DNA of 64,000 nucleotides, taken from contig RDEW01000071.1 in assembly GCA_011109175.1 (NCBI GenBank), forward strand, positions 9,632 through 73,631, in the 5' to 3' direction. The notes below the pieces were generated by a model. That model saw nothing but the letters and a program-made list of their open reading frames with translations. It was not told the origin of the DNA and made no database searches. Source of the DNA: Dicyema japonicum. Its lineage: Eukaryota > Dicyemida > Rhombozoa > Dicyemidae. Within the stretch, counting starts at the first letter, position 1, and each line of letters begins with the position of its first letter. Below, piece after piece: positions 23,625-34,813 of this stretch. Both the position numbers and the translations under genes were made by a program.

Positions 23625-25436
23625 CTCGTCCTCTTACAACTAAACATTAACGGAATAAAGAGAAGTCTTGGAGCTCAGAGACCTTCTGAAAAAACAGGAC
23701 ACAGACATTTGCCTACTTCAATAAACAAGAATATCTTCCTCCACTCCCTCCCCTTTTCCCAGGCTACAACATTATTCGACGTGACCGCCCTCAGGCCGTG
23801 GAGGTGGAGTCATCACTCTTACCACGAAAGAAATCCCTTTCCTAAGAGAGCACATCTCTACTTCCCCCATCCCGTTGAATACAGCGGAATTTCAATTTCA
23901 ACCAACTTTGGATGCCTAACAATGCTAACGCTGAAACAACTTGTAGTATTAAACAATCCCAGATTCAACATAAGAACCCCTAAAGAGCAAACGACAGAAC
24001 TTCCTCCCCGACCTGACACTTGCTTTCTCAAAAATTGCCGCCCTAATCAATTGGTCAGTATCATACGACACTACCAGTGACCATAACTTGCATGGTTTTG
24101 ACCCTAACAGCTTCAACTCTCTCGATAACGCTTTACTCTACTTTAAGGTGTGCTGCGTGAGGACATGAGGACTTTTATCAAAAGAAAGCCAGTCCACTTC
24201 ACGAAAAAGCTTTTCCACGCAACGACTCACTTACGAAGGAAAGAAATTGCCTGAAAAGCCTACAGAAACAGTCTTGGGAAATCAGGACGAGATCCGAGCC
24301 TTACAGAGAGATCAGATGCAAGGCTAAGATGGAACAGAAAAGAGACTGGAATAACCTTATGTACTCCTTAAACAGACAGTCCTCCCTTACGAAGATGAGG
24401 AATACTCTTCACCGACTCTTTAAGACCCCCTCCATGCGAAGACTAGAGAACAAGAACTTTTTAAATAAGATCATAAAATTTTACTGCTACTTGAGCTTCA
24501 TCCCACACCAGAAAACTGGGGGTCCACCCACATCCTCAGCAAAACCAAAACGCGAGACAACCAAAAACAGCCTTCCAATCTATTCAAAACCAGAAATCGT
24601 CTTACGCAAGTGGTCCAAATGGAATTCCCTCCATTGTACTTAAGATAGGCCCCTACACCATCTTGACCTTGACCAGAATTTACAACTTCTCCATCAGTAG
24701 AAACTTGATTTTTACTCCATGGAAACTATCCCATATTCGGTCCATCTTAAAACCTAGACGCCGAAGAACTCACCAACTTCGTACAAACCAATATCCCTCC
24801 TATGTGCCACCTCCAAAATCCTGGATAAACTCATTCTCGATCAGATTAAACCTTAGCTCCTAGACGTATCCTTCCTTCGAACATTGATTTAAGAAGGCTC
24901 GTTCCATAACTACCCACCTTACCTGCCTGGCAAAATTCAACAAGGAAGGCCTTCAACGCAAACCTCGTTATCAAAAGACCATTATGCTCCATTGATATAC
25001 AGAAGGTTTTTAGTCAATACCGAGGAAACTGCTCACTAGGAAGATCTGTGGCTCTAACATTACGAACAACCTGAAAATTTGGCTCGCTAACTTCCTTAAC
25101 AGACAAAGAGGAAAAGTAATCTCCCATTTCAAATCTTCAATCACAAAATTTCTACTGAACAGGGTCCCGCAAGGATCCTCCTCTCTCCCATTCTATTCAA
25201 CTTATTCATTCGTGACATGCTTTCATGCAGCTGCGACGATACCCTATTCTTTGATTACGGCGACGACTTAATCCTGGGAACAAGAGACCAATTATTCCAC
25301 ACAGCGGGTACCCGCTTTTAAGATTCACTGGATAACCTGAACTGTTGGCTTACAAGGAACCAACTACACACAAATCCTGAAAAGTCATGCTCTATGATCT
25401 TTACTTCGAACAGAAGATTGACTAATTCGGCGCCTG
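23625..25436 (+). pseudogene. Jockey-like LINE, endonuclease plus RT, decayed
   Basis: Opens with LLQLNINGIKRSLGAQR (EEP start, compare VNGIKGKI at 18355). A degraded DTTSDHNL (SDH motif) lies at 24065-24090. The linker is readable at 24329-24640. RT follows with LSHIRSILKPRRRRTHQLR (about 24725), PPPKSWINSFSIRLNLSS (about 24810-24860) and motif B VPQGSS (about 25160-25180). The element breaks off at 25436, where it is joined abruptly to the RLE-type LINE sequence that begins at 1009 in the first copy. It is therefore truncated by the edge of the segmental duplication. Confidence 0.7.
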
Positions 25437-26890
25437 CAATTGACGATGCTCTCACGTCCGAAGACCAAGAGGCCTGGCTAAAATTCCTCAGTTTCATTTC
25501 ACTGGCACTTGGAATTCATTTATCGTCTCAAAAGAAGATCAACGGAACATAGAAGAAAGTACGACACTTGGGAACTCCCTTTCCTCGAAAATGAAGAAGA
25601 TCAACCAAAACGGAAGTCCTGAAACCAAAGCACTCTGATGCCAATCCTCCGTTTTCTTTGAATAATCCGGACAAACAATGTGAGAGAGTAAATCGTAAAC
25701 TATTTGAAGGCGACGTCCGATTGGCGTTGTTGTCTGCGACGATACGTTATTGGCCGTAACCTTGAAGACCTTAAACTACTCAGACGAAAACATCCATGTC
25801 CCCCGGCAGATTACCGCTCATTCGTACTTCTGGGAAATGTGCCAAGTGCGAAACGCCGAGTAGCAGTGGAGTTCTCGATGGCTTACGGCCAGATCACATC
25901 ACGGATCTTGCTACGGAGGCTACTGCAGAAGCTGGCTGCAACCTTGTCAAATCAATTACAAAACTAGTTATGCGTATATTGAACGGAGACATTCTTCCTC
26001 ACGCATGGGAGATTTTTTTCAGTGCATATCTACTGGCCATTCTAAAAACCCGAAGGTGGGTCCGCCCTATCGCGGTCAGCAACTATTTCAGAAGAGTGAC
26101 ACAGAAAATCGCATGCAGCATTGTCTGTCTTATAATATCTAAATAATTTTCCCCCTCCAACTATGGGATTGGTGTAAGGAATGGATGCTAGTTGGCAGTG
26201 CATGCTGCGAGGTGTTTTTTTTAAAGAAAGACAAACAAAACCCACACATTGAGGTCAAGTTGGACATTTGTAATGCTTTCAATTCACTACGAGAGATCAA
26301 ATTTTCGAAACTACAAGCAAACGAGCCCCAGAACTTATTCCATTCGTCTACCTCGCTTAAGGACTGTATTCGGATTGGGATCGCACAGCACCTGGGAGTT
26401 GATGTATGAGTCGAAAATCAATGCGGTTGTGAGGGAATCGTCAATGCCAAAGGGTTGCATCGGCTTTCGTGCAAAAAAAGTACGGGCAGAGCACCCCGCC
26501 ATGCTGCTATGAATAACATTGTCATGCTTGCTCTTGAAATTGCAGGCTCCCCGGCAGTACTGGAGCCCGTGGGATTGGACCCCGGAGATGGCAAAAAACG
26601 GGATTGACTAACAATCTTTCTATTCACTGAGGGAAAATCGGTCGTATGGACTACAGTATTGTGGATTTTTTCTCGAACTTGATGGTACTCAGCGGCGCAT
26701 TCCGCTGAATGGCAGCCGATCTGGGGGGGAAAATCAAAATGGCGAAATTAGAGACCCCTTTCGTTTTTAAGGAAATCGGGGTGGGACATTGGCCCACTGT
26801 AGGAAAGACGTGCGGGAAGCGCTCTGGCTGAGGCAACGAATTGGGATTGATTTATCCACAGAAACGCTAACTCCGTAGTGTCAGCAGCCG
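25437..26890 (+). pseudogene. Decayed RLE-type LINE, copy B
   Basis: Counterpart of 1009-2470. It shows EGDVRLAL, KHPCPPADYRSF, DGLRPDHITDLA, WVRPIAVSN, VKLDICNAFNSLR (motif A) and then IRIGIAQHLGVDV, NAKGLHRLSCKKSTGRA and LEPVGLDPGDGK. The nuclease RPD motif is lost (GKKRD). The same deletion of RT motifs B and C is present as in copy A. The 5' end is cut by the duplication boundary at 25437. Confidence 0.75.
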
Positions 26891-26904
26891 TTCTTCTTCG
26901 TTAA

Positions 26905-27140
26905 ATATTATTAATAACACATTCACGAAAGCCATAATATTTATAGTCCCTTATGTGCAGCAAAAAATCCAAGAGAAAGAGTTAGCTTACTAAAGGCTTT
27001 TATGTTCTTATCCAGATCCCTCAGTGTGTCAAGGTCATTAGTAGATGCTAGTGTTATTTTTTGCCTTTCAGATCGCCTTGTAAAACGACCAGGAGGTCTT
27101 CCATGAAAGCGATTTACATGGAGTAGTAATTATCCATGAC
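26905..27140 (-). pseudogene. CR1-like LINE tail, duplicate of 2485-2730
   Basis: Same sequence as 2485-2730 apart from minor differences. A dozen or so bases around GGAGG..TTCTGGTCTTCC in the first copy are missing here. Confidence 0.6.
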
Positions 27141-27733
27141 AATATTTGCAATATTCGGATTTGATTTTTGCGGAGATAGATTCTGGTAAAGTACTGTCTG
27201 TTTATGATTGAGGGAGAATGCCATTGACGCATGTTGTATCTGAATCAGATATTGTTGCTCAGGACCTTTCCGGTGCTTTTTAAGCTGACATAAAGCTTTT
27301 TATCTTAATCGTTTTCAAACATCCATTGATCTTTTTTGGCTCAAATAAACTCCTAGTGAATCAAGTAATTGGACCTAAACCGTGCACTACTTACATTTGT
27401 TGTTTATCCATTTTTATTTAATCATTTAGATGGTTTGATCCATTTTTTATTTAATCACATTTGTTTGTATTTCTGAGTTTTTCAGTAATCCAATTCTTGA
27501 ATTAGACATTCTAGCAGTTTGACCTGTAATCCGTGTACTGAATGTAAAATAAAAAAGCTAGATCTGTTTGCAGAGGAAAACCGGTCGAGTTAGTTCAAGT
27601 AATATGCGAATACAAGTGCCACCCTACTGATTTTTGGATTCCTAAAGAGACATGCTTCAAAAAAAGAAATTACAAGATAAACTGTATTATTTATTTTTTT
27701 TTATTTATTTATTTTTTTTAACAATTAAGCAAA
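27141..27733. other. Spacer, duplicate of 2731-3312
   Basis: No gene. Differs from the first copy mainly by the length of the T-rich run near 27690-27720. Confidence 0.6.
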
Positions 27734-27735
27734 TG

Positions 27736-28373
27736 TCAGTTGAGGAAGCCTGCTGCGTGGATTGCGAACGAGTTCCCTCGGAGTATGGCTATTCCGATCT
27801 TTTGTCTTAGCCATAACCCTTCTCGTTGATCCCTTTTCTTTCTGGCAAGCAATCCTCCGAGTTCTTGCAAGAATTCAGCCGTCATTGGACCAACGGCTCC
27901 CGATGATTCGGTCGCAACAGGAGTAAATCGGTAGCGATCCCCGAGGCAAGAATATTTATTGATTTTTAGGTTTTCCGCGGTCGAAGCAGCTGCTCCAGGT
28001 GTCTGAACAGATTTAAAAATGTTCGTGCTTGAGAACGTGTCTATGCAAGTTGCGTCCCAGACCAAAGATCTTCCAGACGTGAAGGGGAAAAGGGTCATCC
28101 CGTCAGGTCTCTTCCCATCTCCTCGATCAAGACCCACTGGTTCAAGCTGTGCTGGGCTCTGACGTCACATCATTCAGAGCGGCATGACGTGGTCCCCTTC
28201 CGACGCTTCTTCTGCAGGACAGCGGGTGCAATCCTTTCGCATCGACTGTTTTCCCGCATCGGCATCGGTGCTCCTGGCAAACGTCTAGTCCCAGCCTTTG
28301 TCCGATTCCAATCCTCAAAGAATCGTCTTCCAAAAAAGTCCCGAGGTTTGAGCAAGGTATTGCACCAAGCCAT
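27736..28373 (-). pseudogene. RLE-type LINE C-terminal nuclease, duplicate of 3314-3990
   Basis: Minus strand reads [38 protein letters not shown] (zinc knuckle), GLDRGDGKRPDG, LVWDATCIDT, ATESSG and an intact end AILRGNSFAIHAAGFLN. About 20 bases are missing near 28155 relative to copy A, shifting the frame between knuckle and nuclease. The nuclease part itself is open for 133 codons. Confidence 0.75.
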
Positions 28374-28659
28374 GCTCCACTCCCTCGACTTGAAGCTATT
28401 TATTTTTTAATGCTGTAAAAATCTTAGTGAATAATATTTAACCAATAAAAAGCAATTTGTAAATATAAAAGTAGTTTTCACAAAAAAGCAAATACTCTTC
28501 CTTTGTAAATCGTTACTTAATCGCCTTCAAAACCTTTTAAGTAGTTGGAAGAGTTATTAAATTAAATTAAAATTAATTCAAGAGACCACTGTTAAACCGA
28601 AAAATACTAAACTAACTGATCCCGATGAATTGGATCAAGGCTCTCATCTTTTCTCGGTG

Positions 28660-29030
28660 TTAATCCCTTGAGCCTACACAAGTTCCTTGCGGGCGAGCAC
28701 TTCTTTTTTGGCATTGGTGTCTATTTTTGTTTTTTCGATTAGTGTCTCCATGGGCGACTGTGATTTGATATTTTAACCTGTATGCCATCTCTCAGTTAGT
28801 TTGAAGGCCCTTTTCTGAGTTGCGGAGAATTTCTGGATGTTTGTATGAGAGGCCAGTGGTCCCCATGAAGTACACGTATATGAAATGCGTGGTTCGATGT
28901 ACTGTGAGTAGAGCGTTTTAAGTATAGGGTGATGTCCAATTCTCCATAGACCTGTTAGGAATTTCAGAAGGTTTATTTTCTTCTCATAGTTGTTCAGCAC
29001 GTTAGTGACGTGTCTCGAAAAGTTCATGTG
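28660..29030 (-). pseudogene. Jockey-like LINE fragment, duplicate of 4266-4620
   Basis: Open frame reads MNFSRHVTNVLNNYEKKINL, HHPILKTLYSQYIEPRISY, TSWGPLASHTN and TQKRAFKLTERWH. It is better preserved than the first copy. Confidence 0.7.
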
Positions 29031-29339
29031 CGAAAGTTAAACCATGTTTTTTGCCATTTGCTGAACGGCATTGCTCTTCCCTCTGCAATAACTTCTATTG
29101 TCCCGTTCGACAATCTTTTGTCCTAAGTATAAAGAGTTGTAACAGATTTTTATGTATTAATTGACATCCGATTTTCATTAAACCGCTCGAGTATTCGATC
29201 CATTTGTATTCTTTCTGTCGCTGATTAGGTGTTCTGATCAATTGGCCACACATTATTTAAAAAAATTATTTTTACAAACCTTTTTCAATAATTTTATTAA
29301 AAAATCAAAATTTCAAACTAAAAATTTTATTTAAAACCT

Positions 29340-30236
29340 TGGCGGTCGAAGGACTCACCAGCCACCTACAAAATCCTGGATAAACTCATTCTCAATCAGA
29401 TTATACCTTACTTCACAGACGTTTCCTTCCTTCGAACATGGATTTAATAAAGCTCGTTCCACAACTACCTACCTTACAAGGCCTGACAAAATTCATCAAC
29501 GCAAACCTCGGCCTCAAAAGACCATTATGTGTTCCATTGACATGCATAAGGCTTTTACTCAATACCGAGGAAACTGCTCACTAGGAAGATCTATGGCTCT
29601 AATATTCCTAACAGCCTGAAAATTTGGCTTGCTAACTTCCTCAAAGACGAAGAGGAAAAGTAATCTCCCATTCCACATCTTCAATCACTAAATTTCTACC
29701 GAACGGGGTCCCGCAAGGATCTCCCTCTCCTATTCTATTCAACCTATTTATGAGCGACATGCCTTCTTACAGCTGCGACAACACCCTATTCTCGATTACA
29801 CCGACGATTTAATCCTGTGAACAAGAGTCAGTGCATCCACACAGCGGGTACCCGCTTACAAGAATAACTGGATAACCTGAACTGTTGGCTTACGAGGAAC
29901 CAACTACACACAGGTTCTATAAAGTCGTGCTCTATAATCTTTACTTCCAATAGAAGATTGACTAACACGGCGCCTCCATTGACCCTAAATGGAATAACAA
30001 TCCCCTCCACAAATTTAACCAAAATACTGGGGGTCACATATGACCCAATAATGACCTTCAGCAAACATGTGAGCAGCATAAACTCTTCTTCCCAGCGAAA
30101 ATTAATTTTGTAAAAACACTACTTGGATACTACAAGAGATGGTTCCACAGATAAGTAGATCATCTCTACTACCAATACATACTTCCGTCAATCAGCTACT
30201 GCTGCGGCATAGGGTACTATCTAATCCCACACCAAC
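29340..30236 (+). pseudogene. Jockey-like LINE 3' half, duplicate of 4926-5835
   Basis: Motif B PNGVPQGSPSPILFNLF (29700-29755), TKILGVTYDP (30018-30045) and a degraded remainder. The match to the first copy stops at ACCTGGAC, about 30233-30240, where the deletion breakpoint lies. Confidence 0.75.
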
Positions 30237-31395
30237 CTGGACGACCTAAGAGAACTAGCAGGCAACAAAAGATAATTGTCGATTCTTACGAAAAGGATAA
30301 TTCGGAATACGGCACAAGGGAAACTTAACTTTATTTTTTATAGGGACGGCTAATAATAATAATTTTATTGTGGCAAACCCAAAGTCAAATAAAATATAAA
30401 TATCTATTACACCTCGGCATATTTACTTTTTGTATTCCTCTTAATATATTATTATATACTGTAATAAGTACAATATTTTCAAATTAAACGGGCGAGCATA
30501 TATAGCAACTTTATTTTTAAAATTTAGACATTATAAGCTGCTAATAATTTAATAAAACTGTTTTAGTGAGATTGAAATAATGTCAATATGCGGAATCAGA
30601 ATTCGTTTAAATTGATGAACTGATGACGTCTACCACTTAATATTCGAACATTATTTCAACTTCAAGACATGCATCCTTATAATTATTGCCAACATGAGTC
30701 AAGTATATTGGTTTTCCATTATTTTCATTTTATTGACTTTATTTCCGAGATTATTTGATTTTTAGTTATTTATGGAATTCCTTATTATTATCGGTTTTCG
30801 ATTGGAGAATATTGCCATGGTTTTTCTAGTATTGTAAACCTTTGGAGATTGAATGATGTTTTATTTGACTCTGAGACCCTTGAGAGCAGGCGAGTGAGGG
30901 ACAAATATTGGTTAGTCACAACGGACAATTCATGGGGAACTGATATTGGGAAGATCGACGAGTGTTGCTGGCGTAAAAGTGTTGCTGGCGTTTTATGATG
31001 TGATAACTCACTAATTGAATTGTCTATTACAAAATTGTGTTTGGATCCTGCTCAGAGGGAGATGAATTAGTGAGATGTTTGGTCTTTCTTGAAGACTAAT
31101 ATTATTGGGGGGAGGGGGGAAACTTCACATTTATGCCTATTTTAGTTTTCCACTGTGGAAGAAGCAAATGAAAAATGATCCTTATTCAAATAGACAAAAC
31201 TCTATTTGGTCTATTTTTGCTGAAATACATTGATAACATTTTATGTGGATATTGTTTGTTGTCTTTTGATGACAAATTGAAAGAGACTCATCTGATGATC
31301 TATCAAGTCGTCAGGAGATCAATAAAGGAATTCTCCTATATTTTCTTAGTGGAACCAATTCAGAAAGTGTCCATTCTACTGCGAACTGAAGACCA

Positions 31396-32195
31396 CGTTT
31401 AATATTCCTTTATCACTGATTTTAATTATTAAACAACACAACAAGTTTGGAACATTCCGTTATATTCGCTGGTTAATCATCTCGGCTTCCAGTCAGTATT
31501 GGCTATTCTAGAAGATTCCATTTGTGATGTATTGGTAAACAGAATATTGTTTATTCGTAAATATTGTTTTTGTGAGCATATTTCCTACGTTGATTTTTCC
31601 TTATTTTAATTTTCGCGGAAATAACAATAATTGTAACCATGGCCTTCCGTTAATTACCAATTTCTTACTTGAAGAGGTTGGTGGTAAATAAATATACTTA
31701 TGGTGACCTTTCTGCTACTTATTTTACATTTACTTATGTTTTGGCAAAATATTTCACAATTTGAATCACTGAAACCTTTGAGCATAAAAATCTATTTTAT
31801 TGTCGATTCGATTGTGTTCACGAAATATTCACTCCAAAAACTAGTTTTGTTTTCAATATTATCCATTGTGTGGGAATCTTGAATTATTTTTGTTTTATTA
31901 TTCACGTGTCATCGACAATACACTAAATTACATATTCTTTGTCACTTGCAACTCGGAGACTTCCCGTGACCTGATATGGTTCCCTCAGCATATTTGGGGA
32001 GACAATTTATTATACTAATACAGTGTGACCTCCACTAATAATCACCTTACTAATTTTACTTTTTTGGCTTTTTTATTATAAAATATGCATTTGTCATAAA
32101 AAGTAATAAATATTGGCTCTCTTAGAATTAAACAACACTCGTAAAACCACAACAGCTATAGTTTTACATGTGTGGAAATGGAAACTATCAAACTA
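31396..32195. other. Sequence inserted in second copy; no gene seen
   Basis: This starts the roughly 3.4 kb absent from the first copy. A TA followed by CAGTGTGACCTCCACTAATA at 32019-32040 looks like the end of a TA-targeting transposon, but no partner end was found. Confidence 0.4.
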
Positions 32196-32199
32196 AGTA

Positions 32200-32420
32200 G
32201 GTCAACCTTCCACTGTGTGTTCGGCCTCTCTAACCCGTCAAATGTTCCTCACGTTTCATTTTTCTTTGACGTACTTGAGATCGGCACCAAGTATTCCAGG
32301 AAGTGTTACTTGGGGGCGTTCATAGAAACTTAACCAACTCTCAACGAAGTACTCATCCATCCTTATATTAGCGAGGGTATCCATTTCCATCTCAACGAGG
32401 CCTCTATTTCAAATCAATGA
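32200..32420 (-). pseudogene. CR1-like LINE tail
   Basis: Minus strand reads MEMDTLANIRMDEYFVESW, FYERPQVTLPGILGADLKYV, matching the ...MDNYFCPE...GRPRITLPEVLHKDL order at 63665-63946. A related copy lies at 61670-61850. Confidence 0.5.
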
Positions 32421-32924
32421 TCTCAAAACTCATGGGTTACATAATTGAAGACAGTGAGGACATTGTTTATTCCTTGGAATAAATAAGATTATTATTTTTA
32501 AACTAAATTCATTAATTAATTGATATTATCGCAATAAATTAAGGCATGTTAAAAGTAGAGGACAATTGAAATTCTATAGGTCCTGCCTGACCTAAAGGGC
32601 TACTCTTTAGCTGAGTCCCACCCCCTAATCCTTCGATTTTGTTTATTCCATTATATATAGTCACTATCAGTAATTCAATTTATTCAAGTTCTACTAAACG
32701 CAAAATAAGTGATAATACTGTCGGATTCTATTCAAGGATGGCTTGTCAAACTAAGAAGTATCGTAAATACTTAGAATCTTTATTTGGAATGTAAATAAAG
32801 AGATCAAAACATCTGTAACTCACGTTCATTAGTCCATCGACAACAAGAAGTTACTTATACTGTTGCCAAATATTTTATAATTAAAACTAGGTGTAGCAAA
32901 TCTCAATAAATATAAAAGTATTTG
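32421..32924. other. No gene seen
   Basis: AT-rich sequence with no recognisable motif. Confidence 0.4.
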
Positions 32925-33305
32925 TTATATACCTGGTTATTAAACTAAGTATTAATCAAATTAAGGTAAGGAAGTGACGTACATCTATTGGAATAACTAT
33001 AATGTTAATTTCGTTATGGATGGCAGAGCCCTATGCCTTCTTTCTCGTAAAATTGAATAAAATAGAAACTCGGAAAAGATCAATATCATAAGTAATAAAC
33101 AAAGGAATTGATGAGAGAAACTATTAAAATTTAATTTATTTAACGTTTTCTAAAAAATCTATCTCTCAATGTGGACTTGGAAAAATAAAGATCACGAGCT
33201 TTTTTCGACCAGGGAATTGTTATGTCCATGAACAAGTGGATTATAATAATCATGACTTTTAAATAATTTAAATTTTATTTTTTCAGAAAATCAAAAAAAA
33301 AAAAA
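32925..33305. repeat. Arm of long-distance inverted repeat (partner 1-395)
   Basis: Reverse-complement match to the first 395 bases. A pure A run (33293-33306) marks the junction with the following sequence. Confidence 0.8.
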
Positions 33306-33381
33306 AGGTATTCGTTTAACTTTGATTTGAGATTTTATCAAACTAGAACTACTTATTGAATAATTCAAATTGAATAATTAG

Positions 33382-34513
33382 CAGTTTCAACCTGGGTACC
33401 GCGAAGTTCAAAATAATTTTTTATTCTTTTTTCAAAAGAATAATTTTTCGAAACGAATTAATTTAAATTCTTGTGACGGTGCATATCTTAAATTTCGATC
33501 GTATCGAGAAAGTTATATTGTCTTTGGTTTCATATAGACTGGGAACATGGATTGCCTTTTACCACTTTGTGTTGTTTGCGGTGAAGTGCTATGGTTCCAA
33601 GAATCGTAGACGTCATTTCGCCACCAAACACCCTGAACTTTCAAAGAAAAAAAATAATATTTTATGGAAAATGGACCAGAATAATTCAAGCATCCCATAA
33701 TACCAAAAATTCAAAAAAACCGAAAAAGCACTGCATGTTAGTTATGCTGTTGTCGCTAAAATATGAAATCACATACTCTCGCCTAAAACTGTTATTTTAC
33801 CTGCAAACAAAGAAGTAGTGAAGATAATGTTCGGAGAAATAGCTGCCGCTGTGCTTGAATTAATTCCTATTTCTAATAATTCTCTGAGCAGACGAATCAA
33901 GGATTTGTCTGATGATATTAAACCATTTTGGTTAATTATTTCCACCAATATCAGTTGAACTCTATGATAGGATGGGGAATCCTTTTGCTGAGTACGAAAC
34001 TACTGGAAACGAGCTGTCATTAAGAGGAAGAAGAAATTGCGTTTGATTCAAGTGACAGAACGTTAAAAATGGAATATTTACAGTTTTATATTGATTCTTG
34101 TTTAGCTGATCATCAAAAAATATCCTATTCTGCCAAACAAATCTTTAAGGGATTTGGTCCAGTTTTCAACGACTTATCTCTGTGAAAGTGGATGTTCTGC
34201 ATTAACAAATTTAAAGCATAAACACGCGCGAACCTACTGTATGTGGAAGAAGACCTGCGTTTATCCCTGTCAAGGCCAAATATTACAGATCTATGCAAAA
34301 GATATCAGCCTCAACAATCTCACAATTAGTATTTTATTTTTTATATTATCGAGGTTGCCAACACATTAGAAGAAATTGACATTGATTGACACATGATTTG
34401 TTGCGCAGTTGTGCGTTGCGCGCGCGACATATTGTTAAAAACTATATAAGGGTTCCGTATAAATTGAAAAATGTCGATAGGATTCTGTGCTCTCAAATAG
34501 GTAGGGACCACTG
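33382..34513 (+). pseudogene. ZBED5/hAT-type transposase relic
   Basis: A BED-like zinc finger is readable across frameshifts: CVVCGEVL (33565-33590) and RRHFATKHPELSKKK (33605-33650). SYAVVAKI-like sequence follows, then SNNSLSRRIKDLSDDIKPFW (about 33875-33935), a family motif. The C-terminal hAT dimerisation region reads VQFSTTYLCESGCSALTNLK (34157-34220) and, after a frameshift, EEDLRLSLSRPNITDLCKRY and QPQQSHN. The catalytic centre is deleted. Candidate ends are CAGTTTCAACCTGGGTACCG at 33382 and TAGGGACCACTG at 34502-34513 (CAGTGGTCCCTA reversed), both hAT-like, but no matching 8-bp target duplication is seen. Limits are tentative. Confidence 0.7.
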
Positions 34514-34813
34514 GATTAAAGAATAACGGAATTAGTTAACTAATCATTAGTTTGTTAATTGTTTGGGGGAATTATGAAGGGTCGAGTCGTTGTGATATTC
34601 GGATTATTATCAAATCGTGTTTTTCCGACAAACATATTGACTATTGTTTGTTCATCTATACTCAAATATTATAGCAACCTGTCTCACATACTACATGTTG
34701 CAAAACAAAATATATCATAAACCCCAAATCCACTATTTCACCAAAGCAATACTCAATAATTTTAATGTCGTTTGAATTACCACGTCTGTCATCGACAAAT
34801 GAATCAGCCTCAA
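34514..34813. other. No gene seen
   Basis: AT-rich DNA between the hAT relic and the 3' end of the lectin-like gene. Confidence 0.4.

Larger units (their letters stand above)
25437..31395 (+). repeat. Second copy of segmental duplication (of 1009-5835 and 14369-15755)
   Basis: Bases 25437-30236 follow 1009-5835 in order and orientation through five different LINE fragments and their spacers, with scattered substitutions and small indels. At ACCTGGAC (about 30233) the match switches to 14369 onward and continues to about 31395, corresponding to about 15755. The similarity resumes at 34814-35560 (against 15739-16340). One duplication followed by loss of 8.5 kb and gain of 3.4 kb explains this best. 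Confidence 0.85.

Noticed and set aside
32019-32216. A Tc1/pogo-type MITE starting CAGTGTGACCTCC
   Set aside because: The opposite end (CCTTCCACTGTG near 32210) matches too few bases, and no TA duplication could be confirmed at both sides.
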